Shown here in pieces: positions 52,963 through 60,287 of a stretch of DNA of 64,000 nucleotides. The stretch's first letter is position 1; each line of letters opens with the position of its first letter. This stretch comes from Streptomyces kronopolitis (GTDB taxonomy: Bacteria > Actinomycetota > Actinomycetes > Streptomycetales > Streptomycetaceae), in assembly GCF_014646275.1 (NCBI RefSeq), contig NZ_BMND01000020.1:1-64000 (forward strand), read 5' to 3'. A model generated the notes under the pieces. The model worked only from the letters and a program-made list of their open reading frames with translations. It was not told where the DNA came from and searched no databases. Both the position numbers and the translations under genes were made by a program.

Positions 52963-54738
52963 TCACGGGGTGGCGGTGGCCCGGGGGCCGTCGCCCGCGG
53001 TCGGCGGGAATCCCGCGGTCCGCGTCGTACGGAGGTCGAGCGCGCGGTCCGCGTCCAGGGTGATCCGGAAGTGCCGCTGCCAGGAGGCATCGTCCCGCTC
53101 CGGGTGGTCCTCGCGCCAATGGCAGCCGCGGGTCTCCGTACGGCGCTGTGCCGCGGCGACCAGGACCCGGGCGACGCACAGGAGGTTGGTCGCCTCCCAT
53201 GCTTCCACGCCGGGCTCGGGGGCCTTGTGCGCGGCGGTGGGGGCGCTCGTCCCCGCGGCCTCGCGGTGGAGGCGGTCCAGGGCGGCGGAGGCCTGCACCA
53301 GGCTCTCGGCACTGCGCAGCACCCCGGCACCGGCGGTCATGATCCGCTGCACGGCGCCGCGGGTCTCGGGGGCGAGCAGGGGGAGGGTGGTACGGGGCGC
53401 GGGCGCCGGCGCGGGGTGCGCGGCGGGCGCCGGTGCGGGGCGCGTCGCGGGGGCGTCGGCGAGGTCCGCGGCGATCCGCTCCGCGAAGACCAGGCCCTCC
53501 AGGAGGGAGTTGGAGGCGAGACGGTTCGCGCCGTGCACGCCGGTGCAGGCGACCTCGCCGCAGGCGTAGAGGCCGGGGACGGTGGTGCGCCCGCGCAGAT
53601 CGGTGCGCACGCCGCCGGAGGCGTAGTGGGCGGCCGGGGCGACCGGTATCGGCTCGCTGACCGGGTCGATGCCGTGGCTGCGGCAGGCGGCGAGGATGGT
53701 CGGGAAGCGGGTCTCCCACATCTGCGCGCCGAAGTGCCGGCCGTCCAGATACATGTGCTCGACGCCCTGCTCGTGCGCCCGGCGCATGATCGCCTTGGCC
53801 ACGATGTCGCGCGGGGCGAGTTCGGCGAGTTCGTGCTGCCCCACCATGAAGCGGGTCCCGTCGGCGTCGACGAGATGGGCGCCCTCGCCCCGTACGGCCT
53901 CGGAGATCAGCGGCTGCTGGCCCTCCGCTTCGGGGCCCAGATACAGCACGGTGGGGTGGAACTGGACGAACTCCAGGTCGGAGACCTCCGCGCCGGCCCG
54001 CAGCGCCAGCGCCACCCCGTCGCCGGTGGAGACCGGCGGGTTGGTGGTCGCGGAGAAGACCTGCCCCATGCCGCCGGTGGCGAGCACCACCGCCGGGGCG
54101 TGCACGGCACCGACGCCGTCGTGCTGGCCCTCCCCCATCACATGCAGGGTGACGCCCGAGGCGCGGCCCTCGGCGTCCGTGAGCAGGTCGAGGACCAGGG
54201 CGTTCTCGACGGTGCGCAGCCCGGCGGCGCGGACCGCCTCGACGAGCGCGCGGGAGATCTCCGCCCCGGTGGCGTCGCCGCCGGCGTGCGCGATACGGCG
54301 GCGGTGGTGGCCGCCCTCGCGGGTGAGCGCGATCTCCTCGCCGTCCGGTGCGGTGTCGAAGCGCGCGCCGGTCCGGATGAGCCGGTGGACCGCCTCGGGG
54401 CCCTCGGTGACCAGGGCCCGCACGGCCTCCTCGTCGCACAGCCCGGCGCCGGCCACGAGGGTGTCGGCCAGATGCTGCTCGGGGGTGTCGCCCTCGCCGA
54501 GCGCCGCCGCGATACCGCCCTGCGCCCAGCGGGTGGAGCCGTCGTCCAGGCGGGCCTTGGTGACGACGACGGTCCGGCGGCCGGCCGCGGCGCAGCGCAG
54601 GGCGGCGGTCAGACCGGCCACCCCGGAGCCCACGACGACGACGTCCGCCTCCAGGGACCAGCCGGGGGCGGGGGCGGTCAGACGTATGCCGGTGCCCGGC
54701 AGGCTGCCGGATGCGGTACCTGTTCCTTTGGCGGTCAT
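52963..54738 (-). CDS. nadB: L-aspartate oxidase
   Basis: A 591-aa FAD enzyme making iminoaspartate for NAD synthesis. FAD-binding VVVVGSGVAGLTAALRCAAAG, then GSTRWAQGGIAAALGEGDTPEQHLADT, EFVQFHPTVLY, and PGLYACGEVACTGVHGANRLASNSLLEGLVFAERIA are diagnostic. A Pro/Ala/His linker (about residues 425-450) is longer than usual. Its start overlaps panC's stop by four bases. nadA, its partner, is not in the window. Confidence 0.97.
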   Translation of the reverse strand: MTAKGTGTASGSLPGTGIRLTAPAPGWSLEADVVVVGSGVAGLTAALRCAAAGRRTVVVTKARLDDGSTRWAQGGIAAALGEGDTPEQHLADTLVAGAGLCDEEAVRALVTEGPEAVHRLIRTGARFDTAPDGEEIALTREGGHHRRRIAHAGGDATGAEISRALVEAVRAAGLRTVENALVLDLLTDAEGRASGVTLHVMGEGQHDGVGAVHAPAVVLATGGMGQVFSATTNPPVSTGDGVALALRAGAEVSDLEFVQFHPTVLYLGPEAEGQQPLISEAVRGEGAHLVDADGTRFMVGQHELAELAPRDIVAKAIMRRAHEQGVEHMYLDGRHFGAQMWETRFPTILAACRSHGIDPVSEPIPVAPAAHYASGGVRTDLRGRTTVPGLYACGEVACTGVHGANRLASNSLLEGLVFAERIAADLADAPATRPAPAPAAHPAPAPAPRTTLPLLAPETRGAVQRIMTAGAGVLRSAESLVQASAALDRLHREAAGTSAPTAAHKAPEPGVEAWEATNLLCVARVLVAAAQRRTETRGCHWREDHPERDDASWQRHFRITLDADRALDLRTTRTAGFPPTAGDGPRATATP

Positions 54739-55916
54739 CGGGTCGCTCCGAGGGGGCCGTGGGGGTGGGGGGTGGCCGGGTCTGCGGCGGGTGCGCCGGA
54801 GCCGGCGGTGTGCGAGGCGGCTCCGCCCGGGGCGGCGGGCGTCGTGCCCTGGGCCCCGAAGAGGAGACGGATGTTGTCGAGGAGACGGGTGGTGCCGACC
54901 TTGGCGGCGACGGCCAGGATGGCCTCGCCCTCGTAGGCGTCCGGGACCTCGGTGAAGTCGGACGGATCGACCAGCGCCAGGTAGTCGAGCACCAGCGGCG
55001 GGTCGAGCAGGGCCGCGTCCGCCAGCACCGCGTGGGCCGCGGCGCGCGCCACCGACGGCCCGTGCGGGGGCACCGCGGCGGCGTAGGCGACGGCGTGCGC
55101 GTCGGCGGCGGCCCGGTCCTCACCGAGGGCGGCCAGCGCCGCCGCGCGGTCCTGGGCGGGGTGGCCGGCGCAGGCGGCGCGGGCGCGCAGTGCCTCCTCG
55201 GCGGCGAGCCGGTCGCGGGCCGCGAACAGCGCCCCCGACAGCGCGAGCGCGGTGCGCCGCTCCGGGGCGGAGAGGTAGCGGTTGCGGCTGGACAGGGCGA
55301 GCCCGTCCTCGTCGCGGGCCGTGGGGACGCCGACGATCTCGACGGGGAAGTTGAGGTCGGCGGCCATCCTCGTGATGACCGCGAGCTGCTGGGCGTCCTT
55401 CTGCCCGTAGAACGCGCAGTCCGGCGCGGTCAGATGGAGCAGCTTGGCGACGACGGTCAGGACACCGTCGAAGTGCCCGGGGCGGCTGGCGCCCTCCAGG
55501 AGGCCGCCCATGGGACCGGCGGCGATCCGGATCTGCGGCTCCCCGCCCGGGTAGACCTCGTCGGCGGACGGCGCGAAGACCGCGTCCGCACCGGCCGCGG
55601 CGGCCAGTTCGACATCCGCCTCCAGCGTGCGCGGATAGCGGTCCAGATCCTCACCCGCGCCGAACTGCAGCGGATTGACGAAGACCGTGACGACGACCTG
55701 CCCCCGGGGGCCGACGCGGCGGCGGGCGGCGCGGACCAGGGTGGCGTGGCCCTCGTGCAGCGCGCCCATGGTCATCACGACCGCGCGCGCCCCACCGGAA
55801 CTGCGGGGCAGGGCGCGGAGTTCCGCGGCGGTGTGGAGGAGGTGGCCGGGGCCCGGGCGGTCCGGCTCGGCCGGGAGGGCCGGGTCCTCGGGCGGCTGCG
55901 GTTCCTGGTGCGTCAT
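54735..55916 (-). CDS. panC: Pantothenate synthetase
   Basis: A 393-aa ligase joining pantoate and beta-alanine. HIGH-type MTMGALHEGHATLV, VTVFVNPLQFGAGEDLDRYPR, FYGQKDAQQLAVI and LALSSRNRYLS are intact. It is longer than E. coli PanC (283 aa): a Pro-rich N-terminal 25 residues, an Ala-rich insertion and a C-terminal tail of about 35 residues. It starts by overlapping the DUF2520 gene's stop (ATGA). Confidence 0.96.
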   Translation of the reverse strand: MTHQEPQPPEDPALPAEPDRPGPGHLLHTAAELRALPRSSGGARAVVMTMGALHEGHATLVRAARRRVGPRGQVVVTVFVNPLQFGAGEDLDRYPRTLEADVELAAAAGADAVFAPSADEVYPGGEPQIRIAAGPMGGLLEGASRPGHFDGVLTVVAKLLHLTAPDCAFYGQKDAQQLAVITRMAADLNFPVEIVGVPTARDEDGLALSSRNRYLSAPERRTALALSGALFAARDRLAAEEALRARAACAGHPAQDRAAALAALGEDRAAADAHAVAYAAAVPPHGPSVARAAAHAVLADAALLDPPLVLDYLALVDPSDFTEVPDAYEGEAILAVAAKVGTTRLLDNIRLLFGAQGTTPAAPGGAASHTAGSGAPAADPATPHPHGPLGATR

Positions 55917-56890
55917 CGCTCGTCCCCCTCGGGGCCGGAGGAGTCGGGGCCCGCGCCCCGGGAGCCGGGGGCGGCGCCGGGGCCGTCGTCGGAGCCGGCG
56001 AGGACATCGAGGAGGTCCTCGGCCAGTTCGGGCTTGAGCAGACCGTGGGACAGCGCACGGTCCGCGGTCGTACGGGCCATGGCCAGATATCCGGCGACGC
56101 TCTGCGGGGCGTGCCGGCGCAGCTCGGCGATATGGACGGCGACGGTCCCGGCGTCGCCGCGGGCGACCGGGCCGGTCAGCGCGGCGTCACCGGAGCGCAG
56201 CGCGTTGTCCAGGGCGGCGCCGAGCAGCGGGCCCAGCATCCGGTCGGGGGCCTGCACGCCCGCGTCGTGCAGCAGCTCCATGGCCTGGGCGACCAGCGTG
56301 ACCAAATGGTTCGCACCGATGGCGAGCGCCGCGTGATAGAGCGGACGGGCCGATTCCGCGATCCACTCGGGCTCCCCGCCCATCTCGATGACCAGCGCCT
56401 CCGCCGCCATCCGCAGCTCGTCGGGCGAGGTCACCCCGAACGAGCAGCCGGCCAGCCGCTGGACGTCCACGGAGGTGCCGGTGAACGTCATCGCCGGATG
56501 CAGCGCCAGCGGCAGGGCCCCGGCGCGGGTGGCCGGGTCCAGCACCGCGGTGCCGTACCGCCCGGAAGTGTGTACCAGCAGCTGGCCGGGGCGCACCGCG
56601 CCGGTCTCGGCGAGGCCGCTGACCAGGTCGGCCAGGGCGTCGTCGGGGACGGTCAGCAGGACGAGGTCGGCGCGGGCGAACACCTCGGCGGGGGTGACCA
56701 GCGGCACGTCGGGCAGCAGCTCGGCGGCGCGTCGTACGGAGGCGTCGGAGACTCCCGACACGGCGACCGGGCGATGCCCCGCGAGCTGCAACGCGGCGGC
56801 GAGGGCGGGCCCGACACGGCCGGCGCCGACGACTCCGACGGTCAGCCGGGCGGGTCGGTCCTGAGCCTCGGTGGGTGGCTGTGCATTCAC
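55913..56890 (-). CDS. Rossmann/DUF2520 protein, candidate ketopantoate reductase
   Basis: A 325-aa NAD(P)-binding protein. The Rossmann part begins LTVGVVGAGRVGPALAAALQLAGHRPVAV, with a later LLVHTSGRYGTAVL, and the DUF2520 helical domain is MTFTGTSVDVQRLAGCSFGV through ALYHAALAIGANHLVTLV. It leads the pan-nad-coa operon and overlaps panC. Its fold and position suit reduction of ketopantoate to pantoate, since no panE is seen; this is inference. The alternative is a pyrroline-5-carboxylate-like or structural role. Confidence 0.85.
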   Translation of the reverse strand: MNAQPPTEAQDRPARLTVGVVGAGRVGPALAAALQLAGHRPVAVSGVSDASVRRAAELLPDVPLVTPAEVFARADLVLLTVPDDALADLVSGLAETGAVRPGQLLVHTSGRYGTAVLDPATRAGALPLALHPAMTFTGTSVDVQRLAGCSFGVTSPDELRMAAEALVIEMGGEPEWIAESARPLYHAALAIGANHLVTLVAQAMELLHDAGVQAPDRMLGPLLGAALDNALRSGDAALTGPVARGDAGTVAVHIAELRRHAPQSVAGYLAMARTTADRALSHGLLKPELAEDLLDVLAGSDDGPGAAPGSRGAGPDSSGPEGDER

Positions 56891-56976
56891 GCGGCGATGG
56901 CCTTCCGTTCCAGTCCGCGGGGGGCACCGGACGATTCATCGCCATGCTACGCGAGTGTTTCCGGCGGTCTTCAGCG

Positions 56977-57022
56977 TTGTGCACAAGGTGAGACCGGGGT
57001 CTCCCGCCCGAGTTATCCACAG
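56977..57022. promoter_or_regulatory. Two DnaA-box-like sequences
   Basis: TTATCCACA (57014-57022) is a perfect consensus DnaA box and TTGTGCACA (56977-56985) differs from the Streptomyces box at one base. They lie 28 bases apart in the divergent gap between the pan operon and the aldolase gene. Box-like pairs outside oriC can be DnaA control or titration sites. Confidence 0.5.
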
Positions 57023-57117
57023 GGGTCGCGGCCCCGCGCCGGGCTGGGCAATGATCAGTCCGACGGCGCGCGGATCGCTCGAAGCGACAGCGCGGAGAAA
57101 GAGCAGGCAGGGGGCGT

Positions 57118-58401
57118 GTGAGGCGTATGGGAAACCCGAGCAAGGACCGCGCGGGGAGCGCGAGCGGGGGTTCAGGGGACGCCATGGCGGACGGCTCGGG
57201 AGGCGCTGCGGCCGCGGCCCGGGGTCCCGTCGGGCGGGAGCGGATGTTCGCGGCGATCCGGGCCTCGAAGCGCGTGCTGGCCGGCAGCTCGGGAGGAGCC
57301 AGGACGATCCGCGACCGGCTGGACGACCTGGCCGCCGACGCCCCGGCCGCCTTCGACCTGGACGGCTGGACCGACATCTACGGCAACGACGACAGCGTCA
57401 TCGGCGAGCTGGAGCGCCGCACCGCCCAGGCCCTGGGCACCGAGGCGGCCGCCTTCTTCCCGACCGGCACGATGGCCCAGCAGGTCGCGCTGCGCTGCTG
57501 GGCGGGGCGCACCGGCAACGCCACGGTCGCCGGGCACCCGATGTCGCACATGGAGGTGCACGAGCGCGATGCCTACGCGGCGGTCAGCGGGCTGCGCATG
57601 GTGCATCCGACGAGCGCCGCACGGCCGCCGACCGCCGCGGAGATATCCGACCTTGCCGAGCCGTTCGGCACGCTCATACTCGAACTGCCGCTGCGCGACG
57701 CCGGATTCGTCCTGCCGTCGTGGGACGACTTGACCGCGGCCGTGGCGGCGGCGCGGGACCGCGACGCGGTGGTGCACTTCGACGGCGCCCGGCTGTGGGA
57801 GTGCGGCCCGCACTTCGGCCGCTCGCTCCCGGAGATCGCGGCCCTCGCGGACAGCGTGTACGTCTCCTTCTACAAGACGCTGAACGGCATATCGGGCGCC
57901 GCCCTCGCGGGCACCGAGGACTTCATCGACGAGGCGCGGACCTGGCGGCACCGGTACGGCGGCCAGCTGTTCCAGCAGTGGCCGGCCGCCCTGACCGCCC
58001 TGACCGGCCTGGACCGTGAGCTGCCCCGGCTGCCGGAGTACGTGGCGCACGCGAAGACCGTGGCCCGCGCGCTGGACGAGGGCCTGGCCGGTGCCGGCGT
58101 GCCGTGGTTCCGGGTGCATCCGGAGATACCGCACACCCACCAGTTCCAGGTGTGGCTCCCGTACCCGCCCGAGCTGCTGAACGAGGCCGCCGTGCGCCAG
58201 GCGGAGGAAACCGGGACCACGCTGTTCCGCTGGTGGTCCGAGCCCACCCTCGGCGGCCCTCCCGGGGTGGCGATCACAGAGCTGACGATCTCCGCGTCCG
58301 CCCTGGAATGGACCGCGTCAGAAGTCCGCGCGGCGGTCGGGGAGTTCGTGGCGTATGTGGAGCGGGTGCGGGAGGAGGGGGTGCGGGAGGGGCGGGGTTA
58401 G
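57118..58401 (+). CDS. Threonine aldolase/beta-eliminating lyase-type PLP enzyme
   Basis: About 427 aa; fold-type I PLP enzyme of the low-specificity L-threonine aldolase group. Supporting motifs are NDDSVIGELERRTAQALGTEAAAFFPTGTMAQQVALRCW, HFDGARLWEC and the PLP Lys in SVYVSFYKTLNGISGAAL. N-terminal 20-40 residues are low complexity; start is uncertain among GTG 57118, ATG 57127 (MGNPSKDRAG) and ATG 57184, which has the better ribosome site (GGGG about 6 bases upstream). Exact substrate unknown; threonine to glycine and acetaldehyde is the usual family reaction. Confidence 0.88.
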   Translation: MRRMGNPSKDRAGSASGGSGDAMADGSGGAAAAARGPVGRERMFAAIRASKRVLAGSSGGARTIRDRLDDLAADAPAAFDLDGWTDIYGNDDSVIGELERRTAQALGTEAAAFFPTGTMAQQVALRCWAGRTGNATVAGHPMSHMEVHERDAYAAVSGLRMVHPTSAARPPTAAEISDLAEPFGTLILELPLRDAGFVLPSWDDLTAAVAAARDRDAVVHFDGARLWECGPHFGRSLPEIAALADSVYVSFYKTLNGISGAALAGTEDFIDEARTWRHRYGGQLFQQWPAALTALTGLDRELPRLPEYVAHAKTVARALDEGLAGAGVPWFRVHPEIPHTHQFQVWLPYPPELLNEAAVRQAEETGTTLFRWWSEPTLGGPPGVAITELTISASALEWTASEVRAAVGEFVAYVERVREEGVREGRG

Positions 58402-58487
58402 GCCGAGGGCATTGGGGGGCGGGAGGCGGGGTGGGAGGGGAGGGGGGGGGAGGCCCCCCCGGGGGAAGTGCCAGGCGACAGGTGCAC
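58402..58487. repeat. G-rich polypurine tract
   Basis: Between about 58403 and 58465 the plus strand has very long purine runs with clustered G4-G8 tracts, then a C-run. It has strong G-quadruplex potential and separates the aldolase and 105-aa genes. Confidence 0.7.
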
Positions 58488-58805
58488 TCAAGCCCCCACC
58501 CCCCGTACGTGCCGCCTCCCCCGGCCCGAGAGCCGCCCCGCCAACCGGCCCGGCCACCGGCCTGCGAACCGCCCGGCAAAGCGCCCCGCCAGCCGCCCCG
58601 CAAACCAGCCTCCGCCCCTGCCCCCGCCCCCACCCGCACCCCGGTCGGCCGGGTCGGCCGGGTCGGTGACGACGGCGCGGAAGCGGTACCACCCGCGGAT
58701 CTCGTGGGCGGTGCGGAGGGAGTGTGTGCCGGGGGCGGGCGGGGCGGCCTCGCCCCGTCGGGCGGCGCGGTAGGTGTCGAGGAGGTGCTGCTGGGAGGCG
58801 TTCAT
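58488..58805 (-). CDS. Small basic repeat protein (105 aa)
   Basis: A 105-aa product beginning MNASQQHLLDTYRAARRGEAAPPAPGTH, a helical start resembling small Streptomyces proteins of similar layout. The C-terminal half consists of AGRLAGRFAGRFAGRWPGRLAGRL repeats, very basic. It may bind nucleic acid or membranes. ATG 58805 is divergent from the ArsR-type regulator gene. The longer reading frame upstream (to 62039) is a shadow of other genes; only this part is supported. Confidence 0.6.
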   Translation of the reverse strand: MNASQQHLLDTYRAARRGEAAPPAPGTHSLRTAHEIRGWYRFRAVVTDPADPADRGAGGGGGRGGGWFAGRLAGRFAGRFAGRWPGRLAGRLSGRGRRHVRGVGA

Positions 58806-58844
58806 GACGCTCACTGTGCGGTGGTCGGCCGGGCCGCCGCGCGC

Positions 58845-58867
58845 CGATTGACCAGAGCCGTCAATCG
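58845..58867. promoter_or_regulatory. Operator-like inverted repeat, ArsR-type gene
   Basis: CGATTGAC (58845-58852) and GTCAATCG (58860-58867) are exact complements, spacer 7. It sits in the divergent gap, 38 bases before the regulator ATG, so autoregulation is likely. Confidence 0.65.
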
Positions 58868-58904
58868 ACGTCCGTGCAGGTGGCGGCTCGCGCATGATGT
58901 GCGC

Positions 58905-60011
58905 ATGGCCAACGTCATCGACATCACCGGGCTGCCGCCGGAGCGCGTCGTCTTCTCCCCGTCCCCGCTGGCGGAACTGGGCGCCGCGCTGCACGCGTTG
59001 TCCGAGCCGGGGCACCATCCCGGGCTGCACGGCTGGGTCACCGCCACCAACTCGGCGCTGCACACCGACCTCGCCGACCGGCTGTGCGAGGCGGACTTCC
59101 TGTGGCGCTCCGCCCGCTCCGACATCCTGCTGCCGGCCCGCCCCGGGGCGACGCTGGCCGAGGAACTGGACGAGCTGGACGCCATCGACGACGAACGGTT
59201 CGTGGCCGCGGTGTTCGAGATCACCTGCTCGGCGTCCTACACCCGCTGCACGCCCTCGCCCCTGGTCGACCCGGACGAGCGGGCGCGGGTACGGGAGATG
59301 GCCGCCGCGCGCGGCCCGCGGCAGGCGGCCTTCACCGACCGGATGCTCACCGACCCCGACGGCCTGCGGCGGTGGCTGCGCCGGCTGTTCGAGGACTGCG
59401 AGGAGGCGTTCTTCGGGGACATCTGGCGCCGGGTGGGGATCCAGCTGGCGGCCGACGCCCGGCACAAGACCGAACTGCTGCGCCACAAGGGCCTGTCCGA
59501 GACGCTGTCGGCGACCTCGCGCGCGCTGACCCTGGACGTCGGCGAGGGCGGCGGCACCACCCGCATCCTGGTCGACAAGCTGGCCCAGGGGCGTACGACT
59601 GCGTTCGCGAACCCGGCGGATCCGGGCGTCACCTTCCTGCCGACGTCGTTCGGCTGGCCGCATCTGCTGTTCAGCCATGCCCCGGGGTGGCGCCCGGTGC
59701 TCCAGTACCCGGTCGCCGGGACGGAGTTGCCGGCGCCGGCCGCGCTGGAGCTGGTGCACCAGCGGCTGGAGGCCCTGGCGCATCCGATGCGGATGCAGCT
59801 GTGCCGTTCGCTGTCGCGGGGGCCGCACACGACGGGGGAGCTGGCGCGCGCGTACGGGGTCACCGCGCCGGAGGTGTCGCGGCACATCGCCACGCTGAAG
59901 AAGGCCGGGCTGATCCTGACGCGGCGCCGTGGGCGCTATGTGCTGCACCAGCTGGACCTCCAGACGGTGGCCCGGCTGGGCAGCGACTTCCTGGAGGGCG
60001 TACTGCGCTGA
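58905..60011 (+). CDS. ArsR-type regulator with N-terminal DUF5937-like domain
   Basis: A 368-aa protein. The N-terminal 270 residues (VIDITGLPPERVVFSPSPLAELGAALHALSEPGHHPGL) resemble the DUF5937 domain of Streptomyces regulators; the C-terminal winged helix is LAHPMRMQLCRSLSRGPHTTGELARAYGVTAPEVSRHIATLKKAGLILTRRRGRYVLHQLDL. ATG 58905 lies six bases after -10 CATGAT (58893-58898), so the mRNA may be leaderless. The inverted repeat upstream is a probable operator. Ligand unknown; divergent 105-aa gene may be its target. Confidence 0.88.
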   Translation: MANVIDITGLPPERVVFSPSPLAELGAALHALSEPGHHPGLHGWVTATNSALHTDLADRLCEADFLWRSARSDILLPARPGATLAEELDELDAIDDERFVAAVFEITCSASYTRCTPSPLVDPDERARVREMAAARGPRQAAFTDRMLTDPDGLRRWLRRLFEDCEEAFFGDIWRRVGIQLAADARHKTELLRHKGLSETLSATSRALTLDVGEGGGTTRILVDKLAQGRTTAFANPADPGVTFLPTSFGWPHLLFSHAPGWRPVLQYPVAGTELPAPAALELVHQRLEALAHPMRMQLCRSLSRGPHTTGELARAYGVTAPEVSRHIATLKKAGLILTRRRGRYVLHQLDLQTVARLGSDFLEGVLR

Positions 60012-60287
60012 AAGATCATTAACGCCCGCGCGCGGCAGCGGCAGCGGCCTTCGGGACGCCCGGCGACCGACCGGACACCGTCCGCCGTCCCGCACCCGCC
60101 GCGGTGCGCCGCCCGGGGAGCCCCAGGGGCCGGAGCCCCCGGCCCGCGACGCCCGCCCCCACCCCCGCACCGTGCGACGCCTCCCGAGCCCGGTGAGACC
60201 CTTGAAACAGGAACCTCTGACGCGTCGGGCAGCCCGGTGCGCCGGACCCGTCAGGTATCGCCTCTCACAGACGACGGCGCGGAGCAC

